Assembly (NCBI GenBank): GCA_041484845.1
Contig: JBGPIK010000043.1
Coordinates: 1 to 26,168 of the forward strand
Reading direction: 5' to 3'
From: JBGPIK01 sp041484845
GTDB lineage: Bacteria > Desulfobacterota > Binatia > UBA9968
DNA length: 26,168 bases
The position numbers and the translations under genes were made by a program. Positions 1 to 8,180 of the stretch are shown one piece after another (positions within the stretch are counted from its first letter, which is position 1; every line of letters begins with the position of its first letter). Below the pieces are notes generated by a model. The model was given only the letters and a program-made list of their open reading frames with translations. It made no database searches and was not told the DNA's origin.

Positions 1-776
1 GCCAATAGCTGAGCGGAAGTATCAAGCTCGTTATCATTGCGATGGATATAGTTCCAACCATAGTAGACATTGAGGCGCCAGCCTGAAGTCCAGGCCGTGT
101 GCAGGCTGTTGCGCACGATGCCGATCGAGTCGATGGTGTCATTTAGGAGCATGCCATCCTGAAGCGACAAAGGTTGCCGCCCTATCGAAAAGCCGTAGTC
201 CAGAGAGTTACGGTCGTAAAAGTCGAGCTTAGGAAACAATTGGCCGAAGTCTCCCTCGAAAAAGAGCATGGCGAGGTTACCGTCAGCGCGCCCTTTAAAC
301 CCGGCATCGGAATCGAATTGATAGCCAAAATACTTTCCATTCCGGTCCAACGGGCGCAAGCCCAACAGCACGCGCTCCGTCCCCGTTAACTGTAGATTGG
401 CGAAAAGATCCAAGCGGTTCGCCCATTCCGAGAACCGATTCTTGCCATCGCTGAAAGTTTGCACGGCGGTTCGGTAATCGCCGAACAATACCAGGGACGG
501 TTGCCAAACAGCACCGGTCGGAAGAGTAATTCCCTTCTGCAGATTACCAGCACCCAAGAAGGGATCGCCCAATTCGAGCAGTGGCGGCGGCCTCTCCAGA
601 GTCTTATCGAGCGGAATCGGCTGATCAGAAAGACGGCTGCCGCCCATATCGGCAGCGTTCTGCGCCCGAAGGGGCGACTCGTTCATCACTAAGATAAATG
701 GAAGAATCACAAGGGTGCTGAGGATGCCCAGGGTCCTAGTGGCGAGGCGATGTCGCATCCGCAGAGTAGCCTTCAT
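1..776 (-). CDS. Outer-membrane beta-barrel porin, N-terminal part (runs off left edge)
   Basis: An open frame runs from ATG at 776 to the window edge (258 codons) with no stop. Residues 1-40 form a basic start and hydrophobic signal peptide ending near LRAQN. The rest alternates short polar and aromatic stretches typical of beta strands (for example FFEGDFGQLFP, YGFSIGRQPL, WRLNVYYGWNYI). The family resembles large bacterial porins of the alginate-export or uncharacterised porin kind; I cannot name it more closely. It starts 5 bp after the pentahaem cytochrome stop, so it is almost certainly co-transcribed. A barrel next to exported multihaem cytochromes is the layout of porin-cytochrome conduits (Mtr/Pcc), which suggests a sheath or pore role; that role is inference. 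The C-terminal end is not in the window. Confidence 0.75.
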   Translation of the reverse strand, partial: MKATLRMRHRLATRTLGILSTLVILPFILVMNESPLRAQNAADMGGSRLSDQPIPLDKTLERPPPLLELGDPFLGAGNLQKGITLPTGAVWQPSLVLFGDYRTAVQTFSDGKNRFSEWANRLDLFANLQLTGTERVLLGLRPLDRNGKYFGYQFDSDAGFKGRADGNLAMLFFEGDFGQLFPKLDFYDRNSLDYGFSIGRQPLSLQDGMLLNDTIDSIGIVRNSLHTAWTSGWRLNVYYGWNYIHRNDNELDTSAQLL

Positions 777-781
777 ACGGG

Positions 782-2731
782 TCACTTGTTGTCACTCACT
801 TGCAACGGGACGTCCCGCTCCCACAACACCTGGTATCCCGCGATAACGCCTGCGCCGACTTGCCTTGGACTCATGGAAAAATCAAAACCGACGATCTGAA
901 TCACGTTCAGCAGATTAATCGGGATCATTCCTGCAATGAGTTTCACGTTAGCCTTGTACGGACCCGTCGAACCTTTGAGGTCGTCCGCAGAGACAGTATA
1001 CGTCGCCCAGCGCTCGCCAAGCGGTGGAATTCCCCGTTTGTGTTTGCGCGCGGAGGTCGGCTGCCCGGTCAAAATCGCTGGCCGCGTTTCGGGACGGGCG
1101 TAAGGGAGAGCGTCTACCGAAATGTTAGTCGGCGCTACCTGTTCGCGGTCGCCGCCGTGAACCATGCTGACGATAAACTTGGAGCGCAAACTGAAAGCCT
1201 GCGGATCGAGTGGTACGTCTTTGCTATTCACATAGGTCGAGTGCTGATCCCTGATGTCGCCATTGGGATCCCGGTCCCCGGAGCGAAAGACGACCTTGCC
1301 TTGGCCATCCGTAACCGTAACCTCCAGATAAACCATGCGCTCGTTGTCGAGCCCCGTCGGAGCATTGTGTCCATCGGTGCCGTTTTGCACGCGGACCCTG
1401 AAGCGCAGCCCCGTCTCGTCGGCGCGGTCGACGACGATGTCTTCGAGCCGGTAGCCCACCTGAAGTAATTTTTTCCGCGCCGCCGCCATCTCCTCCAACT
1501 TCTTTAGATTCTCGTCGATAATGGCCCGCGCGTCGATGCGGTCGTCGAGAGATGTCCAGCGCGGCGGAAACTTGTACTCCTTCAGCACCTTCTTCTCAAA
1601 AGCATCCGTGCCCCAGCCCGCTTGGTAATCGAACGTCAACCATTCACGAATGGTCGCAAGCTCCTGCGCGCGCGTATTATGCGGGAACACTCCCGGGTGG
1701 ACGACGGAATAGTCCGGACCGACAAATCGGTGGTCGGCCCTTTTGCGCGGTCTCGTCGGTACGCCGCCGACGTTGGCCGCCGGCCCGATAGCGTATCCGG
1801 ACGGCTTGCCTGGCTCCGTGCTCATGTGGCAGTCCTGACAGATCACACCGTTTTTTGCGGCCGGAGAATTTTTCCATTCACTGAACGCCTCTTCCAGGCG
1901 CAGATTGTCCGGCAAAGTTACGTCGTGACACATACCGCAAAAGCCTGCGGTCGAGATGCGCGGATATTTTTCTATATCGGTGTGTATTCCCCGCCCCTGT
2001 TGTTTCGGGTCGGTAACAACTCTGTACTGATCCCGGTTTTCCAAAACGCGCTTCAACTCGGCGTTTCCGGTGGGGCCGTAGACGGGTGAAAACAAGCTGC
2101 CCTCGACGATTGCCAGCCGGCCGCTTAGTTTACCGTAGTTTTGCTCGAGACGATGACAAACGATACACGTTACACCCTCCCTAGAGGTCGGATGGCGATC
2201 CATGCTGCTCATGAACAAAGGCTCGCCCAAGTTCATTCCCACTTGATTATGGCAACGAATGCAGAAATCGCCGAATGTGCCATTGGTAAGTTTAAGGATC
2301 AAGCCCTGCATCGCCTGCAACACGGGGCTCAATTGCGAGTAGGAGTGCTGCGACATGGACCATTCGCGGTATTGGTCCGGATGACAAGTTCGGCATACAG
2401 TCGCCGACGGATAGCGGTTTTCCACGAACAGTTGTTGATGCGCTTTGGCCGCCTCTAGTTCGACCACCCCACTCTCCTTCGCTGCTGGAGTGTTGGCTTC
2501 CTGGGCGGATTTGGCCGGACCCGGAGCGATCAATTCGTTGGCATCCCCGCCTAAAATATCATCGTCCTGTGCAGGCTTTGGAGCGCGCGTCTGTGGATTT
2601 TGCTGCGCCGGTTCGCCCGCCAGAGGCAACCGCGGCGAAACAAAGACGCAAAATGAGATCAGTGCAGAGAAGAGTAAAACCGGCCGGTTGAAAGGAACAA
2701 AATGACGCTTGCTGGCTTCAGGTTTGGCCAT
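782..2731 (-). CDS. Exported pentahaem c-type cytochrome
   Basis: This is a 649-aa protein. A GTG at 2761 would add 10 residues, but ATG 2731 is preferred because GGGGAAGGA lies just upstream. Residues 10-40 are a signal peptide or anchor, followed by a Pro/Gln/Ala-rich linker to about 90. Five CXXCH haem sites start at residues 113, 157, 189, 265 and 298, with extra His residues available as distal ligands. The haem part resembles the cytochrome c554 family. The C-terminal 300 residues have no CXXCH and look beta-rich (GLRFRVRVQNGTDGHNAPTG), perhaps an immunoglobulin-like domain. It is predicted to carry electrons in the periplasm or at the outer membrane. The gene lies 307 bp after the decahaem gene and 5 bp before the porin. 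The exact acceptor is unknown. Confidence 0.85.
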   Translation of the reverse strand: MAKPEASKRHFVPFNRPVLLFSALISFCVFVSPRLPLAGEPAQQNPQTRAPKPAQDDDILGGDANELIAPGPAKSAQEANTPAAKESGVVELEAAKAHQQLFVENRYPSATVCRTCHPDQYREWSMSQHSYSQLSPVLQAMQGLILKLTNGTFGDFCIRCHNQVGMNLGEPLFMSSMDRHPTSREGVTCIVCHRLEQNYGKLSGRLAIVEGSLFSPVYGPTGNAELKRVLENRDQYRVVTDPKQQGRGIHTDIEKYPRISTAGFCGMCHDVTLPDNLRLEEAFSEWKNSPAAKNGVICQDCHMSTEPGKPSGYAIGPAANVGGVPTRPRKRADHRFVGPDYSVVHPGVFPHNTRAQELATIREWLTFDYQAGWGTDAFEKKVLKEYKFPPRWTSLDDRIDARAIIDENLKKLEEMAAARKKLLQVGYRLEDIVVDRADETGLRFRVRVQNGTDGHNAPTGLDNERMVYLEVTVTDGQGKVVFRSGDRDPNGDIRDQHSTYVNSKDVPLDPQAFSLRSKFIVSMVHGGDREQVAPTNISVDALPYARPETRPAILTGQPTSARKHKRGIPPLGERWATYTVSADDLKGSTGPYKANVKLIAGMIPINLLNVIQIVGFDFSMSPRQVGAGVIAGYQVLWERDVPLQVSDNK

Positions 2732-3038
2732 AACATCCTTCCCCACGGTTGATTCCGACACAGAACGCCCGCTCGACTCATTACTGCAAGGACGGTAAAA
2801 CTGCGTCGCCGAGTTTTTGCGTTTAGGAACGCGAGAGAGACAAACTTTTTCGATTCGAGCCTGAGAATGTCAAAAAACTATGAGGTGGAATCCAGTGATC
2901 TCGACAGCGTTGAAGATTTTGCCGAGACCAGCGTTGAAACATTCCCAGCCCAAGCCCACAAGCTCCGTAACTTTACAGAACCGTAAGTTTTAAGTCAAAT
3001 TGACCGACGCCAAACAAATGCGTACGGATTATAAAAAG
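2732..3038. other. Intergenic region between two cytochrome genes
   Basis: This 307-bp stretch separates the decahaem gene stop from the pentahaem gene start on the minus strand. It is relatively AT-rich near 2970-3038. No convincing gene was found. One 39-codon plus-strand frame (2867-2986) has no good ribosome binding site. The gap is long enough for an independent minus-strand promoter for the pentahaem-porin pair, but I could not identify clear -35/-10 boxes. Confidence 0.5.
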
Positions 3039-4688
3039 TCATCGCGTGGAATTCGCATTGTAATCAAACCCCGCCGCGAGTTTTTCCAGAAAGCGCCGAA
3101 TTGAATACGGCTGCATGGTGGCCGGCTCCGCCCTACTCTCCTCGCCCTCCAAGAACTGGTGGACACTCAGCGGGCCGTCCCAGTCCGGGTTCACTCCTCG
3201 ATCATGATACGAATGACACGTAATACATTCTGTCGGCGCGGCGATTCTCTGCCACAATGAACCGGCATCGTCTTTACGATGACACCCCTGACAAATCTCC
3301 ATGCCTGGAATCAACACGTCCTCGGTTTTCCTGCTTCTAGCGGCCCTGGTATGACAGCCATTGCACTCGATTACACGATGCGAGCGATGTGAGAAGCGCG
3401 CGTGCTGGAACCAACGGTCTGGAATATCCGATTTTTCAATCACCGGAAGCGGAAGGTTGGTCGGGTTCACGTGGTGGCACTCGCCGCAGACATTGGCAAA
3501 GAGCCGTGTCTCGGCGTCGCGCGCCACCCGCGGCGCTGGGATCGCCGTTTGACCCGTCGGCTCCGCATACACGGCTTTCAGATAAGCCTCCACAATTTCG
3601 GGCGTGGCATGGGGCACCACGCGTCCCGGCAAGCGTGAATCGAATTTCAGTTGGTGACAATCTCTGCACTGCGCCTCATAACTAACGGGTAACATCAGGT
3701 TGCCGTCGGGGGAAGGGACATGGCAGTCTTTACAAAAAAGCCGAACCGGCCCTTTAGGTCCTTGAAGATTCCGTTTCAAATGCAGCGCGTGGTTCAGCTT
3801 GATCTTGGTGGAATCCGCCTGCCGCGCTCCGGTGTCGCTCAAACGCAGTCTCTTTTCCACCGCGCCCGTCTTAACGGTGATGGCAAACTCGGGATGATCC
3901 GCGGTAAAATCGGTGATGCGCTTTTCAAACCGCGGCGCTTGGCCGCTGCGAGTTTTCAAGGCGGCGTGACAGACCAGGCATTGCCGGCTGGCTACTCGCG
4001 ACAGCGCCGGCTGTTCATGGTGTTCTGCGTGGCACATCAAACAGGACGGCACAAAGGCCTGCTCTGGGTGATGGATTTGGGTGCCGTGGCATTCCTGGCA
4101 GCGACTTTCCGACGGCCCGCGCCAAGGTTGATGACAGCGGTCGCACTGGTTGGCGAAGAGCGCATGACCGCTCACTGCATTTCCGGCGCGAAAGATTTCC
4201 TTTCGGCCGGCTCGTACCGGCCACAGGAGGAGAGCGGCGCTAACCAAAACAAAAACCACCGTTAGTACCGTTTTGTTCCACAACCGGTGGTGCAACGCAT
4301 AGGCGCCGGCATAATCGAAGGCGGTACGGTCGACCGATTTCCCAGAAATCTGCGGCTCCGCTGTCGCGGGAGTGATGTCGAGAGTTAGATCACCGCTTGC
4401 GGCTTCAAGGCCGGCCACTAACACGAAAACACCAATCATGATGCGATCGCCGTCGGCGAGGATCTTCTTTTGGATTTTTATTCCATTGACGTAAGTCCCC
4501 GTGATGCGGCTCTCATCGCTGAGCACATACTGTCCCTCGATGCGATCGATTCGAGCGTGCAGAAACTCCACCGCCTCTTCAGGCAAGCGTAACTGCGCTC
4601 CCCCCGCTCTGCCGATCAGGAGAGATGAATCGGGAACTTCCCGTGTATCGACTTGATGATTCGAATGGGTGCGTAGGATATAGCTCAC
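3039..4688 (-). CDS. FHA domain-TM-decahaem c-type cytochrome fusion
   Basis: This is a 549-aa protein with a GTG start. Residues 1-100 are FHA-like: GR at 26-27, His44, and the VNG turn at 67-69; the usual phosphothreonine-contacting Ser before the His is Glu41. One membrane helix spans about 140-157. The C-terminal part carries ten CXXCH sites starting at residues 182, 197, 216, 237, 319, 341, 401, 442, 466 and 488, with NHALH (299-303) and HRSH (434-437) motifs that can give distal haem ligands. The expected topology is cytoplasmic FHA and periplasmic decahaem domain. It would accept electrons from the cytochrome b encoded 19 bp upstream and pass them to the pentahaem protein. FHA domains normally bind phosphothreonine peptides, so the fusion hints at phosphorylation-dependent partner docking; that is inference. 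Confidence 0.88.
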   Translation of the reverse strand: MSYILRTHSNHQVDTREVPDSSLLIGRAGGAQLRLPEEAVEFLHARIDRIEGQYVLSDESRITGTYVNGIKIQKKILADGDRIMIGVFVLVAGLEAASGDLTLDITPATAEPQISGKSVDRTAFDYAGAYALHHRLWNKTVLTVVFVLVSAALLLWPVRAGRKEIFRAGNAVSGHALFANQCDRCHQPWRGPSESRCQECHGTQIHHPEQAFVPSCLMCHAEHHEQPALSRVASRQCLVCHAALKTRSGQAPRFEKRITDFTADHPEFAITVKTGAVEKRLRLSDTGARQADSTKIKLNHALHLKRNLQGPKGPVRLFCKDCHVPSPDGNLMLPVSYEAQCRDCHQLKFDSRLPGRVVPHATPEIVEAYLKAVYAEPTGQTAIPAPRVARDAETRLFANVCGECHHVNPTNLPLPVIEKSDIPDRWFQHARFSHRSHRVIECNGCHTRAARSRKTEDVLIPGMEICQGCHRKDDAGSLWQRIAAPTECITCHSYHDRGVNPDWDGPLSVHQFLEGEESRAEPATMQPYSIRRFLEKLAAGFDYNANSTR

Positions 4689-4707
4689 AGAAAGACCCGT
4701 CGGCGCG

Positions 4708-5538
4708 TTAACCGAAGTAAAAGACAGCGATCATATGGGCCGCCACCGCCACAACCATGGCGAACGAGAGCGGCACATGAAGGTACAACCAAACGCCCAT
4801 TAGATTCACATAGCGTTGGCGGTGAATGAGCCGGTCGTGCATGTCATTCCTCTGATGTGCCAGCGCCAATAACTGGGACAGCTCCGTTTGCTCTGCCGAC
4901 GGTACCCGTCCAACATAACTATCGAAGGCCCCCGAAGGGTCCTGTGCCAATCGTTTTCTTAAATATTTCTGTGACAGACTGCGCCAGCCGGCCATATAAC
5001 CCGGTCTCTCCGCTTCCAAGAGGTTAGCGCAAATCAGTTGAAACGATTCAGACTTTCCCGTCGCGAGCCTGGCCATCGAACGGCCAAGGTCATTCATTTG
5101 TGCGGACATTTCGAGCGTCGTCAAATTGCTTTCAACAGCGGTCAGCTTCGGAGGAATGACGGTATAAAGCACGGCTCCCCAGAGACCGCTTAACGCCACC
5201 AGCGAGAGCAACACAAGCGCCGCAACGGCGACTTTGTCGTGGAAACGGAACCCCGAGTGTAGCAAGATGGTCACCACAGCGATGAGCCCCAAGTAGACAT
5301 GAGCATGCAGCCAGCCTTCGAGAGTGCCCCACGAGCTTTTGTAAGAGCGCTTGCGCACGCCGTAGTACATGAGAACAAGCACCACGCCGAGCCCGAGGGT
5401 ACCGTAGACCAGCCCCGGCGGACTGCCGCCGTAGATGTAGTCGCCGGTGTGAAATACGAAATAGTAGCCGACCAAGAAAGCGATAATGATAGTTGACCAA
5501 TGCCGCCAGCGGTTGTTTTCGGGCGTGACCAGAAGCAT
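4708..5538 (-). CDS. Diheme b-type cytochrome, integral membrane electron carrier
   Basis: This is a 276-aa protein. The frame is open further upstream, but ATG 5538 is chosen because it overlaps the previous stop as ATGA, a translational-coupling arrangement. There are about five membrane helices: residues 14-30, 42-61, 76-97, 102-126 and 245-275. Two helices carry His pairs with 13 residues between them: H80/H94 in helix 3 and H254/H268 in helix 5. That is the classic bis-His spacing for two stacked b haems. A polar loop (130-240) separates helices 4 and 5. The sequence belongs broadly with cytochrome b561/ferric-reductase-type proteins, but I do not recognise a named family. It probably moves electrons from the cytosolic flavo-Fe-S enzyme, or from quinol, to the periplasmic decahaem protein. 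Confidence 0.82.
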   Translation of the reverse strand: MLLVTPENNRWRHWSTIIIAFLVGYYFVFHTGDYIYGGSPPGLVYGTLGLGVVLVLMYYGVRKRSYKSSWGTLEGWLHAHVYLGLIAVVTILLHSGFRFHDKVAVAALVLLSLVALSGLWGAVLYTVIPPKLTAVESNLTTLEMSAQMNDLGRSMARLATGKSESFQLICANLLEAERPGYMAGWRSLSQKYLRKRLAQDPSGAFDSYVGRVPSAEQTELSQLLALAHQRNDMHDRLIHRQRYVNLMGVWLYLHVPLSFAMVVAVAAHMIAVFYFG

Positions 5539-7928
5539 CACGGCACCACGTTCCGCTCTAGCACAAGACTTTCGATCTTCTGGTGATAGGCCTCGGGACT
5601 GAGCCGCAACACCGCTCCCGTAGGACAACTGCGGACACAGGCGGGACCGCTTTTCAGATCGCGGCATAGATCACACTTCACCGGGAGAGATCGCGCCGTC
5701 GAACTTATTTCCGCCTCTCCTTTGCGGAAAGCGGACTTGATCCTGTCCCACGCCGATGGCTGCTTTTCGGTACGCGCCATAAAGATATTATCGTAGGGAC
5801 AATTGCTCGCGCAGTGCCCGCATCCGATGCAATTATCCCGGATATAAACTTCTCCCCGAGGATCTCTGAGAATGGCGTCCCCCGGTGGGCAATCGGTCAT
5901 GCAAAGAGGATTCTCACAGTGCCGGCAGGAGTTTGCAACGAGTATATTGGCAAATTTGATTCCGGTTCTCTTGATCCTGGTTTGGCCATCTTCGTGAACG
6001 CCCTCGCACGCGCTGACGCATTGGTCACATTGGATGCAGCGGTTCTCGTCGATGAGCAGCACATTGTCGCCGACAACCACTTCCTCACCAATCATGAAGC
6101 GGCCCATCTCCGCCAGCTCGGGCCTTACCTCCATCTCGACGTTGCGCAAATGGCGCCGCTTCGCCTCTTCTTCGAAGCGTTTCTTGAGGTCGGGCGAACC
6201 GTCGACACAAGCTATGAAATCCTCCCGTGACAGCCGGATCGCTTCAACTCGGTCTATGGCCGTGACCGACGCTACGCGCGCCTCCCCGGTCAACAGAGCC
6301 ATTTCGCCGAAATATTGCCCCGACGACAGGTAAGCAACCACCACTTCCCGACCATTGCGGATTTGAAACACCTTGACCTTGCCGGACCGAAGAAAGAAAA
6401 AACTGTCTCCTTCGTCTCCCTCTCGAATGATATGTGTGCCCCGGTCAAACGCCAGAATTTCGGCCCGGTCGGCAATTTGCGAAAGTACGGCGTAGTCTAC
6501 GTTGGCAAAGACATAAGTCTGGAAAGCGTGGACAAGAAAGGTGCGATCGATGAGATCTTTGGCGTTGGGCAGCGTATGAATAAACTTGAGCATCGCTTTC
6601 CGGCCGACCTCCCAGAGAAACGCTTCTCCGACGGCCCTGACGGTCGCCGATCGCCGCCGCCCGGAGATCAAACTCATCTCACCGAAGTACTCCTTGGGCG
6701 CCACCGTCGCCACAGACCTCTGCGCCCCAGTATCGGATTTTACCAACACTTCGAGAGTGCCTTCGAGGACTATATAAAGGCTTTCAGAATAGTCGTTCTG
6801 TTCAAACACGGTCGTGCCCGCGCTAACTTGGTGAAACCTGGAAGAGAAAAGCAGCTCGCGAATTTGCGCCTCGCTGGCACCGGCAAGCAGCGGCGCTTTC
6901 GGCAAAAGCTGTTGAATCCGCTGCGAAACCGTTCCCTGGAGAAAATGAAGCCGCTCCTTCAGAGGCGCCTCATCCGCTGGTTCCACGACCCGGCCGCAGA
7001 TGTGCTCAATCACCTCATGGCCCTGATTAATTGCGTGCTTGATCAGCTCCGCGCGACCGCTGGTCGCTCCCACGAGGAACAAACCGGGAGCATTCGTCTC
7101 GAACGCGGAACCGACATCGGGAAGGGCGAGCATCCCGGCGCCAGTGAATTTTATACCGCATTTTTCCAGGAACTGACGCGGCGGCAGCGCGCCGATTTTT
7201 ACAATAACCACCTGGGCGTCCACGCGCATCGCGGAGGAGGACAATTTAAGCGCCACCGAAGTGGGGTCGATCCTCTCCACGGTCGCGTTGAAGTGAATCG
7301 TGAGTTCCTTCCTGCGCTCCAGCTCCAGGACGGCACGCTCGAGCGCGTCTTTGGCGCGGATAAACTCCGGCGTCCGCACGGCCATCGTTACCCGGTTGCG
7401 TGGGGCGAGCGCGGCCGCGATCTCGATGGCCGAGTCTCCCCCACCCACAACCACAATATCTTGGTCCGCATAAACTTCCGGATCGATCAAACGAGTAAGC
7501 ACATGCGGGAGATTTTCTCCCGCAACGGCCAGTTTGCGCGGGTTCCCCTGGCTGCCTATGGCCAGAACGACTCTAGCCGCACTGAAAGTTTCCCCCTCTG
7601 TCATCACCTGAAAATGACCGTCGCTTCTGCGAATCTCGCTTACCGGCCGTCTCAGTACGAGATGAATATTGAAATCACGAACCGCCTCTTCCCAGTGTTG
7701 CAACACAGCCTCGCGGAGCGCTGGCCGGAACCACAGCTCCCCCTTTAACGGGATCTCTGAGGGTTCCGACATGACCAGCTTCCCGCGCTGGTAATCATAA
7801 GCGGTATGCGCAATATGATCTTCCTTTTCCAAAAGCAGGTAGCGGAGCCCGCTCTTATGAGCGTTGAGGGCGGCGGCGAGTCCGGCGGGACCAGCACCGA
7901 CGATGATCAGATCGTAACTTAAGTCCAT
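5538..7928 (-). CDS. FAD/NAD(P) oxidoreductase fused to two cNMP-binding domains and a 4x[4Fe-4S] ferredoxin domain
   Basis: This is a 796-aa cytosolic protein with no signal peptide. Residues 1-315 are a thioredoxin-reductase/YpdA-like flavoprotein: FAD motif GAGPAG at 11-16, NAD(P) motif VGGGDSA at 161-167, and ATSG near 288. I see no CXXC redox disulfide. Two Crp-type cyclic-nucleotide domains follow (about 350-450 and 480-580). Each has a phosphate-binding cassette: GEMSLISGRRRSA at 416-428 and GEMALLTGEARVAS at 541-554, both keeping Glu and Arg. Residues 625-775 hold 16 Cys in DmsB/NrfC-like order: 631/634/637/641, 668/671/676/680, 700/703/706/710 and 752/755/764/768. The predicted role is NAD(P)H oxidation with electron delivery through Fe-S clusters to the membrane cytochrome b, switched by cAMP or cGMP. 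The direction of electron flow could be the reverse. Confidence 0.88.
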   Translation of the reverse strand: MDLSYDLIIVGAGPAGLAAALNAHKSGLRYLLLEKEDHIAHTAYDYQRGKLVMSEPSEIPLKGELWFRPALREAVLQHWEEAVRDFNIHLVLRRPVSEIRRSDGHFQVMTEGETFSAARVVLAIGSQGNPRKLAVAGENLPHVLTRLIDPEVYADQDIVVVGGGDSAIEIAAALAPRNRVTMAVRTPEFIRAKDALERAVLELERRKELTIHFNATVERIDPTSVALKLSSSAMRVDAQVVIVKIGALPPRQFLEKCGIKFTGAGMLALPDVGSAFETNAPGLFLVGATSGRAELIKHAINQGHEVIEHICGRVVEPADEAPLKERLHFLQGTVSQRIQQLLPKAPLLAGASEAQIRELLFSSRFHQVSAGTTVFEQNDYSESLYIVLEGTLEVLVKSDTGAQRSVATVAPKEYFGEMSLISGRRRSATVRAVGEAFLWEVGRKAMLKFIHTLPNAKDLIDRTFLVHAFQTYVFANVDYAVLSQIADRAEILAFDRGTHIIREGDEGDSFFFLRSGKVKVFQIRNGREVVVAYLSSGQYFGEMALLTGEARVASVTAIDRVEAIRLSREDFIACVDGSPDLKKRFEEEAKRRHLRNVEMEVRPELAEMGRFMIGEEVVVGDNVLLIDENRCIQCDQCVSACEGVHEDGQTRIKRTGIKFANILVANSCRHCENPLCMTDCPPGDAILRDPRGEVYIRDNCIGCGHCASNCPYDNIFMARTEKQPSAWDRIKSAFRKGEAEISSTARSLPVKCDLCRDLKSGPACVRSCPTGAVLRLSPEAYHQKIESLVLERNVVP

Positions 7929-7981
7929 AACGGCTGTAGCGGCGTTCGTAACTGAGGCGTGGGTTCTCGATTCACTTATCG

Positions 7982-8009
7982 CTTATATCCGGTATGTTTT
8001 CCAATGCAA
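7982..8009 (-). promoter_or_regulatory. Candidate sigma-70 promoter of the electron-conduit operon
   Basis: On the minus strand TTGCAT (8009-8004) is followed by a 16-bp spacer and TATAAG (7987-7982). This lies about 54 bp upstream of the ATG at 7928, in the only sizeable gap before the operon. It was called by eye only. The region is locally AT-rich, which supports it. Confidence 0.4.
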
Positions 8010-8017
8010 GAGTTGCA
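8005..8017. promoter_or_regulatory. Small palindrome overlapping the candidate -35 box
   Basis: TGCAA-N3-TTGCA is a perfect 5-bp-arm palindrome that shares bases with the proposed -35 element, a position where a repressor could block RNA polymerase. It does not match a full Crp site (TGTGA-N6-TCACA). It is short enough to be chance. Confidence 0.2.
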
Positions 8018-8123
8018 CATTTTCCGCAGTACAAAGGGCTGAATGTCGATGCCGACCTCAACTGGAGCACCGGAACGACAACTTGGAAATAGGTCGACAG
8101 AGCAAGAGACAAAAAGTGGACCT

Positions 8124-8143
8124 GTCATGCCACGAAGCATGAC
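8124..8143 (-). terminator. Hairpin downstream of the adenylate cyclase gene
   Basis: GTCATGC (8124-8130) and GCATGAC (8137-8143) form a perfect 7-bp stem with a 6-nt loop, 37 bp past the cyclase stop on the minus strand. A run of five T (minus strand, 8115-8111) follows 8 nt after the stem. That is further than usual, so this is a weak intrinsic terminator or an attenuator before the conduit operon. Confidence 0.4.
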
Positions 8144-8180
8144 GCTCACTCTGATTAATACATAACCCTACTTGTGCGGC

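Noticed and set aside
800..1468. A 222-codon plus-strand open frame
   Set aside because: It is antisense to the beta-rich part of the pentahaem cytochrome gene, with no ribosome site or family resemblance.
2867..2986. A 39-codon plus-strand frame in the gap between the two cytochrome genes
   Set aside because: The residue composition is protein-like, but there is no clear ribosome binding site and nothing recognisable, so I do not call it a gene.
6315..7748. A 477-codon plus-strand open frame
   Set aside because: It is exactly antisense to the flavo-Fe-S fusion gene, has no recognisable motif, and arises from codon bias of the real gene.
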